Shown: one piece after another, positions 7,582 through 16,705 of the stretch | Position numbering within the stretch: the stretch's first letter is position 1 | How the letters are laid out: every line of letters starts with the position of its first letter | DNA from: Chlorogloea purpurea SAG 13.99 | GTDB lineage: Bacteria > Cyanobacteriota > Cyanobacteriia > Cyanobacteriales > Microcystaceae | Reading direction: 5' to 3' | Assembly (NCBI GenBank): GCA_016903695.1 | Contig: JADQBB010000001.1 | Location: forward strand, 248,001-312,000 | Length of the DNA: 64,000 nucleotides | Notes under the pieces: model-generated | Told to the model about the DNA's origin: nothing | The model's input: the letters and a program-made list of their open reading frames with translations, nothing else | Databases searched by the model: none | Translations under genes and position numbers: made by a program

Positions 7582-9180
7582 ATGGGTCGCCAACACGGTT
7601 TATCAGTAGGAATCGAAACCAAAATCCACTATCATCCGATTTTAGATGTTATCGGAGAATATTATGAATCGTGGCGTAGAACCGCACTAAATTGGCTGCA
7701 ATCTGGATTGACCGAGAAAGAAGTAGAGAAAAAACTACAGAAGGAATTTAATCTACAATGGGCGTGGGCGGATAGTATAGCGACGGAAGCTTTATCAACG
7801 TTAGCTCAACTCCGTACATCGAAGGAGAATAATATTACCGACTTAAAGAACAGGATAAAGGCGAAAAACAAGAGAGCCAGTCTTGTTTTGAAAGATTTGG
7901 AGAAACGGATTGAAAAGCCTTTTCTAACCCGAACAGACTATGACTTGTTTAAATTAGAATTGATGGGGTTAAAGTTTAAGATTCTCAAAATAGAATCTTT
8001 AAAGAGAGAACTAAAAGAATTAGAAAATAGTGAGCGTCTACACATCTGTTTCGGTTCCCGTAAACTGTTTAACGCCCAACACCACTTAAAAGAAAACAGA
8101 TACGAGTCACATCAAGAATGGTTAGAGGACTGGCGGAAAAAGAGATCGGGTAGATTCTACTGTGTGGGTAAGGGAGTATCGGGCGGTGGCACGATGATGA
8201 AGATATTTCCCACATCGGATGAAGGCGATTATAGATTGGATATTACCGTACCCCGTCCTTTAATCCCTGAATTCGGGAAATTAATCTCAATCCCATTCAA
8301 GGTAAATGACAGAGCCGGTAGAAGGATGAGAGGCGATCTTAACTACGCTCTCTCGGAGAAAAAACCGATTACAACTCAAGTATTCAGGCGGGAACATAAA
8401 AACGATGGTTGGTATTTACATCTAACCACTTACGTTGAAGAAATACCTTCGGTACATAACCGTAAAAACGGCTGTATCGGTCTTGATTTCAACGCCGATA
8501 CAATATCCGCCACCTACGTCAAACGAGACGGAAATATCGGCTACTGTCAGGAATTCCCTTATCAGTGGAAGGGGTTAACCACCGGGCAACGTCAAGCATT
8601 GATGAGAGATGTGGTAAAAGAGATCGTGAGCTTGGCGGAGAAATTTAATTGTGCTATCGCCATCGAATCCCTAGACTTCTCCAAGAAAAAAGCGACCATG
8701 AGCGAAGAAAGTAAACTCTATAACGAGATGCTTTCCAATTTATCTACCGACTTGTTCAGAACCACACTAGAAAGCCGATGTAAAAGATATGGTGTTCAAT
8801 TAATAAAGATTAACCCGGCCTTCACATCTATCGTCGGGATGCTGAAATTCATGAGCCGTCTAGGATTAAATAGCGGGACTTCCGCAGCGATGTCCATAGC
8901 TCGTCGGGCCATGAATTTATCGGAAAAACTGCCATCGTGTTTAGAGCAACCAGAGGATCGCGATAAACACGCCTGGAGTTCGTGGAATCGGGTGGCGAGA
9001 TATATCAAGTCACATCGAATCCGACGCACTCAACTATTTCAGTGGACGAAAGCCCTCAAGGGAATCCTCACCGTACCAGATACGGCGGAACATCAGCCTT
9101 TAATGCCGGTAAACATTGAAATAGGTGAACACAAAAATCCACATCATTCACCGATGGATGTGGTGTCTAGCTTCGTCTAG
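7582..9180 (+). CDS. tnpB: TnpB-family protein of the IS607 element
   Basis: This 532-residue protein is of the RNA-guided nuclease family ancestral to Cas12. A helical N-terminal half precedes a RuvC fold. RuvC-I aspartate is in CIGLDFNADTISATYV and RuvC-II glutamate in IAIESLDFSKKK. The region where canonical TnpB has a DxNAA RuvC-III motif reads NSGTSAAMSIARRAM, with no aspartate and no CxxC zinc-finger pairs. An acidic stretch further on (EDRDKHAWSSW) might substitute. Classical TnpB cuts DNA with a guide RNA made from the element's right end to keep the transposon at its donor site. Whether this derived branch still cuts DNA is uncertain. Confidence 0.9.
   Translation: MGRQHGLSVGIETKIHYHPILDVIGEYYESWRRTALNWLQSGLTEKEVEKKLQKEFNLQWAWADSIATEALSTLAQLRTSKENNITDLKNRIKAKNKRASLVLKDLEKRIEKPFLTRTDYDLFKLELMGLKFKILKIESLKRELKELENSERLHICFGSRKLFNAQHHLKENRYESHQEWLEDWRKKRSGRFYCVGKGVSGGGTMMKIFPTSDEGDYRLDITVPRPLIPEFGKLISIPFKVNDRAGRRMRGDLNYALSEKKPITTQVFRREHKNDGWYLHLTTYVEEIPSVHNRKNGCIGLDFNADTISATYVKRDGNIGYCQEFPYQWKGLTTGQRQALMRDVVKEIVSLAEKFNCAIAIESLDFSKKKATMSEESKLYNEMLSNLSTDLFRTTLESRCKRYGVQLIKINPAFTSIVGMLKFMSRLGLNSGTSAAMSIARRAMNLSEKLPSCLEQPEDRDKHAWSSWNRVARYIKSHRIRRTQLFQWTKALKGILTVPDTAEHQPLMPVNIEIGEHKNPHHSPMDVVSSFV
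9139..9163 (+). other. Hairpin at the tnpB 3' end, possible right-end guide RNA scaffold
   Basis: ccacatc and gatgtgg form a 7-bp stem inside the last codons of tnpB, followed by an imperfect ctag repeat. In IS605/IS607 elements the reRNA/omegaRNA is transcribed from the tnpB tail and the element end, with the guide taken from the flanking DNA. The position fits, but the structure alone does not prove it. Confidence 0.4.
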
Positions 9181-9190
9181 GATTTTATAA

Positions 9191-11806
9191 GGTGGTAGTG
9201 GTAATGATTATGTAGTAGGTGGTGATGGTGATGACTATCTCATCGCGGTTGACCCAACAGAGGCTGATCCGGGGGCGGGCGAGGTGGATTATCTATGGGG
9301 GGATAGTTCTTACTACTACTATGACTATACCAACAATACCGGAGCCGATACTTTTATCTTGGCCGATGGTAATAATATCTTCTATAGCAGCAACGGTAAT
9401 TCCGACTACGCCTACATCTATCAGTTTAACCCCGCTTACAGTACCATTCAGTTACAGGGAGGAGCCGGACTATACAGCTTGGACACCTCCAGTACATATC
9501 AAGCCGCGTTATACCTGAATAATTCCGGGAGCGGGGACGACGAACTGATCGCCTATCTTCAAGGTGACTACACGGGATTGAGTCTCACATCAAGTGCCTT
9601 CACCTACGTTCCGGTCAATAATAGCACGATCGCGCTGAGTGTCGCGCCGGGGAGCGTTAACGAAGATGGTACGACTAACCTAGTCTATACTTTCAGCCGC
9701 GCCGGCGACCTCAATGGCGGTCTCACGGTCAAATTCACCCTCGGCGGGACTGCCACGTTAGATACGGATTATAGCGCTCTCGGTGCCACCCTCAACGGTA
9801 ACAACGGCGTGATCGCCTTCGCCCCCGGTGCGGATACGGCGACGCTCACAGTTAACCCTACGGCCGATACAGATACAGAAGCCGATGAAACCGTGGAGGT
9901 TACTATCACACCCGACACGGGGTATAGTGTCCTCACTACCGACGCGGTGACGGGAACTATACTCAACGATGACGCTCTACCTAGTATCACCCTATCAGTT
10001 AGCCCCGCGGTAACTAACGAGGACGGTACGCCCAACCTGATCTATACTTTCACCCGCACGGTGATCAATAGCAGTTTACCTCTCACCGTTAACTTTAGCG
10101 TCGGTGGTACGGCTACTTTCGTCACCGCTAACGACGACTACACCCAATCGGGGGCCACGACTTTCAGCGCCGGTGCGGGTTCGATTACCTTCGCCGCCGA
10201 TTCTCTCACCGCCACCTTGACGATCGATCCCAAAACAGACACGCTCGTAGAAGCTGACGAAACAGTTATTTTAACGCTGGCTGATGGAAACGGTTACACG
10301 ATCGACACCACCGGGGGCGTTACCGGCACGATCACCAACGATGACGGCGACGCGGGTAACAATCTTCTCACCGGCGGCAGCGGTAACGACGACCTGAAAG
10401 GATTGGGAGGAAACGACACCCTGATCGGATTGGGGGATAATGACATCCTTAACGGCGGTACGGGCGCGGATAGTCTGATCGGCGGAACCGGCAATGACCT
10501 TTATATCATCGACGATCCAGGAGATGTGTTCGGAGAAAATCAGGGCGAAGGTACCGACACCTTACAAACACCCTTTACTTTCAGCCTCATCAACTCTAAT
10601 ATCGAAAACTTGACCCTGACGGGTTCTGGGAACGTAGACGGCACAGGCGACGATGGCGCTAACATCATTAAAGGTAACAGCGGTAACAACACCCTCATCG
10701 CTAACGACGGTAACGATAACCTCAACGGCGGCGCGGGCAACGATACCATATGGGGCGGTGCTGGTAACGATACTGTCAACGGTGGTCTCGGTGCCGATAG
10801 TTTGGTTGGTGGTGCGGGCAACGACTCTTATACCCTAGATAATGCTGGGGATACGGTGACAGAAATCGCCGGGGAAGGTACGGACAGCCTGAGTACACCT
10901 TACACTACCAACCTCATAGGTAGTAACATCGAAAACTTGACCCTGACGGGTTCTGGGAACGTAGACGGTACGGGCGACGATGGCGCTAACACCATTAAGG
11001 GTAACAGCGGTAACAACACCCTCATCGGTAACGACGGCAACGATAACCTCAACGGTGGTGCGGGCGACGATACCATATGGGGCGGTGCTGGTAACGATAC
11101 TGTCAACGGTGGTCTCGGTGCCGATAGTCTGGTCGGTGGTGCGGGCAACGACTCTTATACCCTGGATAATGCCGGGGATACGGTGACAGAAATCGCCGGG
11201 GAAGGCACCGATAAGGTACAAACCCCCTTTAGCTTCGTCAGCTATAACATCGAAACCATCACCCTCACCGGTACTGGCACTATCAACGCCACCGGCGACG
11301 ACGGCAACGAAACCATCACCGGTAATAGTGGAGATAACATCCTCACCGGTAACGGTGGCAATGATAACCTCAGTGGTGGCTTTGGAAACGACGCTCTCAT
11401 CGGTGGTTCAGGAATCGATACCCTCATTGGTGGGGCCGGTGATGATATTCTCACCGGTGGTGCTGGTAATGATAGTCTGACGGGCGGCACTGGTAAGGAT
11501 ACTTTCGTCTTCACCTCCCTTAACGACAAACTCGACTTTATCCGTGATTTCTCTCCCGTTGACGATACCATTCAACTGTACTCAACAGGATTCGCTAATT
11601 TACCGATTGGTGTTTTACCTGACTCGGCTCTCCGCAAGGGTGCAGGTGCCACTAGCGCGACCAATTCCGCCCATCGCCTAATTTACAACACCACCAACGG
11701 TGCTTTGTATTTTGACGCTGACGGAAGCGGCGGGGCTGATGGGGTTCAATTGGCCACCCTAGGTAAAAACCTCAATTTAAGCGGGGCGAATTTTGTAACT
11801 GTCTAA
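9191..11806 (+). CDS. 5'-truncated Calx-beta/RTX calcium-binding surface or secreted protein
   Basis: The frame is open from GGSGNDYVVG at 9191, directly after a TAA at 9188, so the gene starts without an N-terminus at the IS607 edge. The first usable start is a GTG at 9284. Visible parts in order are one RTX turn, a loop-rich segment, two Calx-beta domains (starting STIALSVAPGSVNEDG and SITLSVSPAVTNEDG), about ten GGxGNDxL-type nonapeptide repeats, and a C-terminal DTFVF...DFSPVDDTIQL module that usually holds the type I secretion signal. RTX repeats bind calcium outside the cell. The upstream sequence left of the IS is not RTX, so the N-terminal half has been lost. Function in its present form is doubtful. 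Confidence 0.8.
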   Translation, partial: GGSGNDYVVGGDGDDYLIAVDPTEADPGAGEVDYLWGDSSYYYYDYTNNTGADTFILADGNNIFYSSNGNSDYAYIYQFNPAYSTIQLQGGAGLYSLDTSSTYQAALYLNNSGSGDDELIAYLQGDYTGLSLTSSAFTYVPVNNSTIALSVAPGSVNEDGTTNLVYTFSRAGDLNGGLTVKFTLGGTATLDTDYSALGATLNGNNGVIAFAPGADTATLTVNPTADTDTEADETVEVTITPDTGYSVLTTDAVTGTILNDDALPSITLSVSPAVTNEDGTPNLIYTFTRTVINSSLPLTVNFSVGGTATFVTANDDYTQSGATTFSAGAGSITFAADSLTATLTIDPKTDTLVEADETVILTLADGNGYTIDTTGGVTGTITNDDGDAGNNLLTGGSGNDDLKGLGGNDTLIGLGDNDILNGGTGADSLIGGTGNDLYIIDDPGDVFGENQGEGTDTLQTPFTFSLINSNIENLTLTGSGNVDGTGDDGANIIKGNSGNNTLIANDGNDNLNGGAGNDTIWGGAGNDTVNGGLGADSLVGGAGNDSYTLDNAGDTVTEIAGEGTDSLSTPYTTNLIGSNIENLTLTGSGNVDGTGDDGANTIKGNSGNNTLIGNDGNDNLNGGAGDDTIWGGAGNDTVNGGLGADSLVGGAGNDSYTLDNAGDTVTEIAGEGTDKVQTPFSFVSYNIETITLTGTGTINATGDDGNETITGNSGDNILTGNGGNDNLSGGFGNDALIGGSGIDTLIGGAGDDILTGGAGNDSLTGGTGKDTFVFTSLNDKLDFIRDFSPVDDTIQLYSTGFANLPIGVLPDSALRKGAGATSATNSAHRLIYNTTNGALYFDADGSGGADGVQLATLGKNLNLSGANFVTV
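10601..11211 (+). repeat. Two 284-bp internal duplications in the RTX gene, 327-bp period
   Basis: The segment starting atcgaaaacttgaccctgac at 10601 recurs at 10928, and similarity continues to about 10884 and 11211 respectively with only scattered substitutions. Each unit encodes 109 residues including a block of GGAGND repeats. The near identity implies recent duplication or gene conversion. Confidence 0.85.
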
Positions 11807-11860
11807 ATCCGTATCTGGTTCTAATTTTTTGAGGTTATAGCTCAATTTTAAGTATTTATC

Positions 11861-11902
11861 TCTCTCTGTCTCAGGGAGAGTTTTTTTAGCTCTCTTTAGA
11901 GC
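11861..11902 (+). terminator. Rho-independent terminator after the RTX gene
   Basis: A CTCTC/GAGAG-type stem (tctctctgtctcagggagag) is followed by seven T residues (11881-11887). A second small stem, gctct/agagc, follows at 11889-11902. Confidence 0.65.
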
Positions 11903-12027
11903 CTTCAAGATCGAAAGCAGTCCAAATTTTTGAGCAAATTCCGTGAATTCACGCTGGATGAGTTCTTTGCCCCCAGGCGACAGTAATAAATATTAAGCAC
12001 CTTACATAAACAAAGGAATGGCGAAGT

Positions 12028-12867
12028 ATGTTATACCTTTACGGTCAAAGGCTGAATCTATACGAGCAGGAATATGGCGAGTTACTACGGGCGATCGAGG
12101 ACGGACGATCGGTCTCCGTCATCGGTGAGGCGGGAGCGGGTAAATCTACCCTCATCGCCAGGGTTCTCGATGGTGTGACCGGGTACAGTAAAATAGTGGA
12201 GAGCACCTATATCGGTTCTGCGAAACAAACCCTCGTCTCCATAGCCGAACAGTTAAACATTACCACTGTTAATGACAAAAATAAACCCCTCAATATCGAT
12301 GAATTGAAAGAGGAGATCGCTAGAGGGGTCGATCGCTCTACCCTTCTAATCTGCGATAACGCCCATCGCTGGCCGGCATCTCTGCGGTATTGGCTGGAGA
12401 TACTGCACGATCGAGGAGCGGTGTTGATCCTGCCCTCGATCGAGGATTTAAAAAAGGATATTTTCGTCCGGGTGAGCAAAATCAAGATGACTCCCCCCAA
12501 TCAAGCACAGATGAGAGAACTGATGATCCATATAGCCGTCGCCGAAGGTTACGATCTCTCTCCCAGTAAATTAGCGTATTTGCAGAGTATCGCGGGCAGT
12601 AATCCAGGACTGGCTAAGAAAGTGATCCAAGAAGCCAAAATCGGTATGCACTTTCGTGAGGTAGAACATAATCTCTACGTCAATATCGCTCCTTTTTTGA
12701 GTGCCGCTTTAGTTCTTTTCGGCGTGGTGCGCTTTCTCGGTTTAGGTATGGGAGATCAGGCGCTGTATATCTTCGGCGGTATCATGATGCTGATCGGCAT
12801 CGCCGTGCGCTACATCGGCATCGGACTCAATCAATCACAACGTCGCAAACCTTTAGGTAAAAAATAA
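12028..12867 (+). CDS. AAA-type ATPase with C-terminal membrane anchor (ExeA/TniB-like)
   Basis: This 279-residue protein has a Walker A motif in SVIGEAGAGKSTLIARV (about residues 32-48) and a Walker B in STLLICDNAHRWP. The last acidic Walker B residue reads N (CDNAHR), as in some ExeA/GspA and transposon target-immunity ATPases. After the ATPase domain two hydrophobic segments (about residues 220-265) anchor it in the membrane. It is the first gene of a four-gene run with gaps of 27, 6 and -4 bp. The combination suggests an energy-coupling protein of an envelope complex. No specific system could be recognised. Confidence 0.7.
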   Translation: MLYLYGQRLNLYEQEYGELLRAIEDGRSVSVIGEAGAGKSTLIARVLDGVTGYSKIVESTYIGSAKQTLVSIAEQLNITTVNDKNKPLNIDELKEEIARGVDRSTLLICDNAHRWPASLRYWLEILHDRGAVLILPSIEDLKKDIFVRVSKIKMTPPNQAQMRELMIHIAVAEGYDLSPSKLAYLQSIAGSNPGLAKKVIQEAKIGMHFREVEHNLYVNIAPFLSAALVLFGVVRFLGLGMGDQALYIFGGIMMLIGIAVRYIGIGLNQSQRRKPLGKK

Positions 12868-12894
12868 GAACATTTGTCATAGAGGTAAAAACTG

Positions 12895-13926
12895 ATGATG
12901 ACACCCACTCACGCGGCTATAGCCGTCGCCACTACTACTTTATGTTTTGATAATCCCACTTTTTTCTCTATTTCTTTAGCAGTTATCGGCTCTGTTCTGC
13001 CGGATCTCGATACTTCTAAAAGTTTCGCGGGCAGGTTATTTCTACCACTCTCACGATGGATAGAAGAACGTCACTCCCATCGTACCGTCACTCACTCCCT
13101 GTTAGGCACTTTGACGATCGCTGCTATTTCCTCACCCCTACTCTACTACAGCGACCTGAAAACCTGGTTAGCCCTACCCCTTGGTCATCTCTCCGCCTGT
13201 CTCGCGGATAGTTTCACAAAACAAGGTGTGGGTTTATTCTGGCCTCTGCCCCATCGGGCGGTTTTCGGGAATAATCCCCATCTCCGGCTCACCACGGGTT
13301 CGCCTGCCGAATATTGGCTGTTAGCTTTTTTCGTTTGTGTGTCTAGTGCGATCGTCTACCTGCAAACCCAGGGGGGCTTCATGCTGAATTTTAACCGTCT
13401 CATCGGTATCAAGGCGGGTATCACTCACGTTTATAATCTCTACGGCAAAAATCATCATGTATGGGTGGATTTGAAGGGACACAGGATCAACGATCGTTCT
13501 CCCCTGGGTGGTGAGTTCTTACTGATAGCCCAAGAGGGAGAGGAGTATATTCTGCAAAATCGGGAAGGCATATACAAGACGGAAGAAAATATCACCGTTA
13601 ATCGCGTGGTGGCCCGATACGGTGATAAAGCTCTCCTATCGGAGCAACTACTGGCTTTTAACGAGGACGATGTGAGCCAGAAGTTACAACAGTTGCAACA
13701 GAGTTATCCTGGGGCGGCGATTTATCTGACGGGGACGATCGATGTCGATGCCCCCGATGAATTACTGGTATATACAGAGCCTGGAGAGTACGAAACCATC
13801 AGTCAATCGGATAAGTCGGTGACGCTGAGACATTGCCCGCTCGAGCGCGCGATTTATTTTCTCCAAGATCAATACGCTTACGGTGTCGTCACCGCCCGCA
13901 TCATTACCCCTCAACCCCTATTTTGA
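12895..13926 (+). CDS. YdjM/DUF457-like membrane-bound metal-dependent hydrolase
   Basis: This 343-residue protein has an N-terminal DUF457 domain: TPTHAAIAVA at the start, then GSVLPDLDTS and ERHSHRTVTHSLLG. The histidines and aspartates of these blocks match the metal-site pattern of the YdjM family. Several membrane helices span the first half, including the segment at about residues 140-155. The second half is soluble and unfamiliar, with a cluster around NLYGKNHHVWVDLKGHR and a C-terminal part rich in short strands. Most family members are about 200 residues, so the 190-residue extension is unusual. An RBS (agagg) precedes the ATG. Confidence 0.75.
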   Translation: MMTPTHAAIAVATTTLCFDNPTFFSISLAVIGSVLPDLDTSKSFAGRLFLPLSRWIEERHSHRTVTHSLLGTLTIAAISSPLLYYSDLKTWLALPLGHLSACLADSFTKQGVGLFWPLPHRAVFGNNPHLRLTTGSPAEYWLLAFFVCVSSAIVYLQTQGGFMLNFNRLIGIKAGITHVYNLYGKNHHVWVDLKGHRINDRSPLGGEFLLIAQEGEEYILQNREGIYKTEENITVNRVVARYGDKALLSEQLLAFNEDDVSQKLQQLQQSYPGAAIYLTGTIDVDAPDELLVYTEPGEYETISQSDKSVTLRHCPLERAIYFLQDQYAYGVVTARIITPQPLF

Positions 13927-13932
13927 ACAAGT

Positions 13933-14961
13933 ATGAAAACTGCCAGAGTATTGTTGTTAATTTTATTCGGGGCCAGTAGCTATTCTCTCGCTCAAGCTCC
14001 TTCGTCTCAAAACGGTTTGCCCCCCGAACAGCAAACACAAACCCTGAAACACTTCAAGATCAATCTTTCTATTACTAATCTGGGTGATTTGAAAGTGCGG
14101 TCAGGCGATCGCATCACGGCGGGTCAGATTATCAGCGATCGCTCGACCGAGCGCGAGCGTCTCAACAGGGAACGGCGGGAAACCTTATTAGCGATCGCCA
14201 GGTTGGAGGGATTGCCTCAACCGATGTTGAAAACGATCGCCCCGCCACGGCAATTACCGGGGGTTTCTTTCGCCGCCGAAGAAGAAGCGATCGAGAAAGC
14301 CCAATTAAAATTCACCCAAGCCCAACGTAATTATAATAATGCTCTCACTTTTGACCCGTTCATCACCGCCAGGGCGAATTTAGATTTCGCTAAGGCGGCT
14401 ATTCAACAAGCTTATCGTGATGTGGAATTACAACAGAAGAAATTGGAGTCGATGACGGAGATCAAGGGTTTACCGCCGGAAATGTTGGTACACGAGACGG
14501 AAAAACTGAAGCTCAAACGCAGCGAGTGGGAGAAGAAACAAGCCGAGTACAATTTTCGGGCTTCGGAATATAAACAGGTGGAACAGCGGCGCAAGTTGGA
14601 AATAGCAGATCTTAATAACGAATTGGAGTTGGCGCGCAAAGATGTACAGTCGGCTCAAGCGGATCTGATTGCGGCGCAAGAACAACGGCGGCGGCAGGAG
14701 TACGAACACGAGATAACGATCGCCCGTCATCACGAACAAGCGAATCAGAACGCGCTAGCTCTCTCGCGGCAGAATCTGGAAAAAGAGTTCAAGTTAAAGC
14801 AAATGAAGGAACAATTGGCGGTTATTGACGAGAAAATGGCTCAGATAGCGGTGGTGCGTTCCCCCTATAACGGTACTGTAAAGCGGGTGAAGACGGAGGG
14901 ACAATCGAATAATACGATCCGGGTGACTCTGACTTTGATTCCTGGGGGGGATGGTCAGTGA
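13933..14961 (+). CDS. Exported HlyD-like coiled-coil protein
   Basis: This 342-residue protein starts with a signal peptide (LLILFGASSYSLAQA). Two half-motifs of a biotinyl-lipoyl-like barrel flank a long coiled coil: LGDLKVRSGDRITAGQIISD near the N-terminus and VVRSPYNGTVKRVKTEGQSN at the C-terminus. This is the build of membrane fusion (HlyD-type) adaptors in type I secretion and efflux pumps. The coiled coil covers about residues 115-305. Unlike HlyD it lacks a transmembrane start and a C-terminal beta-barrel. Its neighbours make a trans-envelope complex plausible, but no ABC exporter is present. Confidence 0.7.
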   Translation: MKTARVLLLILFGASSYSLAQAPSSQNGLPPEQQTQTLKHFKINLSITNLGDLKVRSGDRITAGQIISDRSTERERLNRERRETLLAIARLEGLPQPMLKTIAPPRQLPGVSFAAEEEAIEKAQLKFTQAQRNYNNALTFDPFITARANLDFAKAAIQQAYRDVELQQKKLESMTEIKGLPPEMLVHETEKLKLKRSEWEKKQAEYNFRASEYKQVEQRRKLEIADLNNELELARKDVQSAQADLIAAQEQRRRQEYEHEITIARHHEQANQNALALSRQNLEKEFKLKQMKEQLAVIDEKMAQIAVVRSPYNGTVKRVKTEGQSNNTIRVTLTLIPGGDGQ

Positions 14962-15887
14962 AAGCTTTATCCAGTTTAGTTATCCCGTTGGTGTTGATGT
15001 CTCCCGCGTGGGGGAAACCAACGCCTACACCCCCGAAGGTGGTAGCACCGCCGGAGTTGAAGGAACCGGCGGAGGTGGGGGAGCCGGAAATTAACGATCT
15101 TCCCAAAAGTGAGGATAATCCGCTCCTGCCCCCGAATTTGGACGAGTTGATCGATCGTAATATCAGTCAGGATGTGTGGGAGCAGCTCAAGGATGAGTTA
15201 CCTTGTGTGCAGGCGACGAAAGAGTGCGTATTTCAATTGCAGGCCCAAGCTTTATCCAGTTCGCGGGTGTTGCGCGAGATGGATACGCAGATCGAGGAGG
15301 CCCAGGGGAAAATCGATGAGGCGCGCGCCAATAATCTGAAGTCGATTAATGTTTCGACTCTCTCGCCTTTTCTCCAAGCTAGTTTCGGGACGGTTTTGAC
15401 TCCGTTGGTGGTGTCCAAGAATACTTCTGGGATCGTTAATCCTTTCAGTCTCATATTCGGCAATTTTTTCGCTAATCTGTTCGGGGATATTCTGAATACG
15501 ATTTTTCCTTGGCAGAATCTACAGTCCACGGGGGAGGCGGCTAGTAGGGCGATCGCTATTTCCGATCTCCAGATCAAGGTGGCGCAGTTACAGCGAGGCA
15601 GGACGGAAATGGCCCAGAAGCTTAAGGAGACGGTGTTAATGGAGGCTTTGAAGTTGGAGGAGATCGCGCGGGAGTTTCAAGGTCATCAGGAAATAGCCCG
15701 CCGGGAGAAGTTGCGGTTACAGATTCTCCAAGTGTCTTACCGCTTCGGGGACGGGGATAGTCGGGCTTATCTGGCGGAGTTGGCCGCTTACGATCGTTCT
15801 AAGATCGATACCTGGCGGAAGTGGTCGCGGTTACGGGCACAGTTGATCAAGTTAAAGTTACTGGTGTTCAATATTACTGAGGAGTAA
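14958..15887 (+). CDS. Exported helical protein, last gene of the four-gene run
   Basis: This 309-residue protein starts with GTG overlapping the previous stop by 4 bp (GTGA). A short signal sequence (LSSLVIPLVLMSPAWG) is followed by a proline-rich stretch, then helical segments with coiled-coil character (residues 90-125 and 200-300). A hydrophobic segment lies between them (FSLIFGNFFANLFGDILNTI). I do not recognise the family. The close coupling to the HlyD-like gene suggests that the two products act together at or beyond the inner membrane. Confidence 0.65.
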   Translation: MKALSSLVIPLVLMSPAWGKPTPTPPKVVAPPELKEPAEVGEPEINDLPKSEDNPLLPPNLDELIDRNISQDVWEQLKDELPCVQATKECVFQLQAQALSSSRVLREMDTQIEEAQGKIDEARANNLKSINVSTLSPFLQASFGTVLTPLVVSKNTSGIVNPFSLIFGNFFANLFGDILNTIFPWQNLQSTGEAASRAIAISDLQIKVAQLQRGRTEMAQKLKETVLMEALKLEEIAREFQGHQEIARREKLRLQILQVSYRFGDGDSRAYLAELAAYDRSKIDTWRKWSRLRAQLIKLKLLVFNITEE

Positions 15888-16018
15888 AATATATTAGATT
15901 TTTTTATATTTATCATTGATTATTTACCGTATTTATTAATAAAAATTCAGTAAATTCACGGTAAAAAAATATAGGGCAGGAACTGTATTATTCATCATTC
16001 TCAAATAAGGACAGTCAA

Positions 16019-16675
16019 ATGCAATATAAATCAATCAACGGAAGAAAGATTAATACTGTAGTGCCTTGTTTACTCGGTGCGATCGGTGGTTTATTCACTG
16101 TAACAGATCAGGTAAAAGCTAATAGTCTGTCGGTGATAAAAACGGTGGAACGGGGCAGAAATGTAGTGTACGTGAAGAATCTCACCCCCGGTCAAACCGT
16201 GGAAATGTTGAACAGTGGCGGTACTCGCCCCGCGGCTATTCTGGCTAATAGTTGCGGTATGATCCGTCTGCGTCCAAGTCAGCACGATGGGTCTAACGTG
16301 AAAGTTAATGGTCAGAATATTTCGATCTCAGACCCGGAAGCTTTGATTACCGCGGCTTGTAATGGTACTACCGCCCCCGGTACTTCTAATGTTTTGAAAG
16401 TGGGTGAGGATATATATATCAAGGGTCTGACTCCTAGTGTCGCGGCTACGGTCATGGTTCCTTCTACGGGTTCTCGATCGGTTCGCGCTAATGGTTGTGG
16501 GTTGGCTCGCTTCGCTGAATCGGAGTCGTCGCCTTGGAGTTCTTCGAGTCAGTTTTCGATCGCTGGTTCCGTCTACACTTTCGGCCAGCTTAGTAATCAG
16601 GCTCACGCTCCTTACTGTCGCAATGTGGGTTCTTCTGGTAGTCCCAGTTACGTTCGTTATGAACCGGCGATTTAG
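16019..16675 (+). CDS. Secreted two-repeat protein of unknown function
   Basis: This 218-residue protein has an N-terminal hydrophobic signal (VVPCLLGAIGGLFTVTDQVKA). The mature part contains two related units of about 80 residues: VVYVKNLTPGQTVEML...ANSCGMIRLR and DIYIKGLTPSVAATVMV...ANGCGLARFA. Each ends in a conserved GCG/SCG cysteine. The unit looks like a small beta-sandwich with a disulfide. It has its own leader (RBS aagga at about 16007) and a good terminator after it, so it is probably monocistronic. Confidence 0.7.
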   Translation: MQYKSINGRKINTVVPCLLGAIGGLFTVTDQVKANSLSVIKTVERGRNVVYVKNLTPGQTVEMLNSGGTRPAAILANSCGMIRLRPSQHDGSNVKVNGQNISISDPEALITAACNGTTAPGTSNVLKVGEDIYIKGLTPSVAATVMVPSTGSRSVRANGCGLARFAESESSPWSSSSQFSIAGSVYTFGQLSNQAHAPYCRNVGSSGSPSYVRYEPAI

Positions 16676-16705
16676 TGGCTGATTTTTCCGTCAGACATAT
16701 TTTTC

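Larger units (their letters stand above)
6900..9190 (+). mobile_element. IS607-family insertion sequence
   Basis: This element has a serine-recombinase tnpA followed at a 3-bp gap by tnpB. IS607 elements move through a circular intermediate and leave no inverted repeats or target duplication, so the ends cannot be read exactly. The right edge is probably close to 9190, where RTX coding sequence begins immediately after a stop codon. The left edge lies between the 70-bp repeat (ends 6826) and the tnpA start. Confidence 0.85.

Noticed and set aside
10380-11480. Possible CRISPR array because of regular repeats
   Set aside because: The repeats encode in-frame glycine/aspartate nonapeptides and have no constant repeat with unique spacers.
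10294-11571. Long minus-strand open frames under the RTX region (proline/leucine-rich)
   Set aside because: They mirror the GGxGND repeats on the other strand, have biased composition, no RBS and no known domain.
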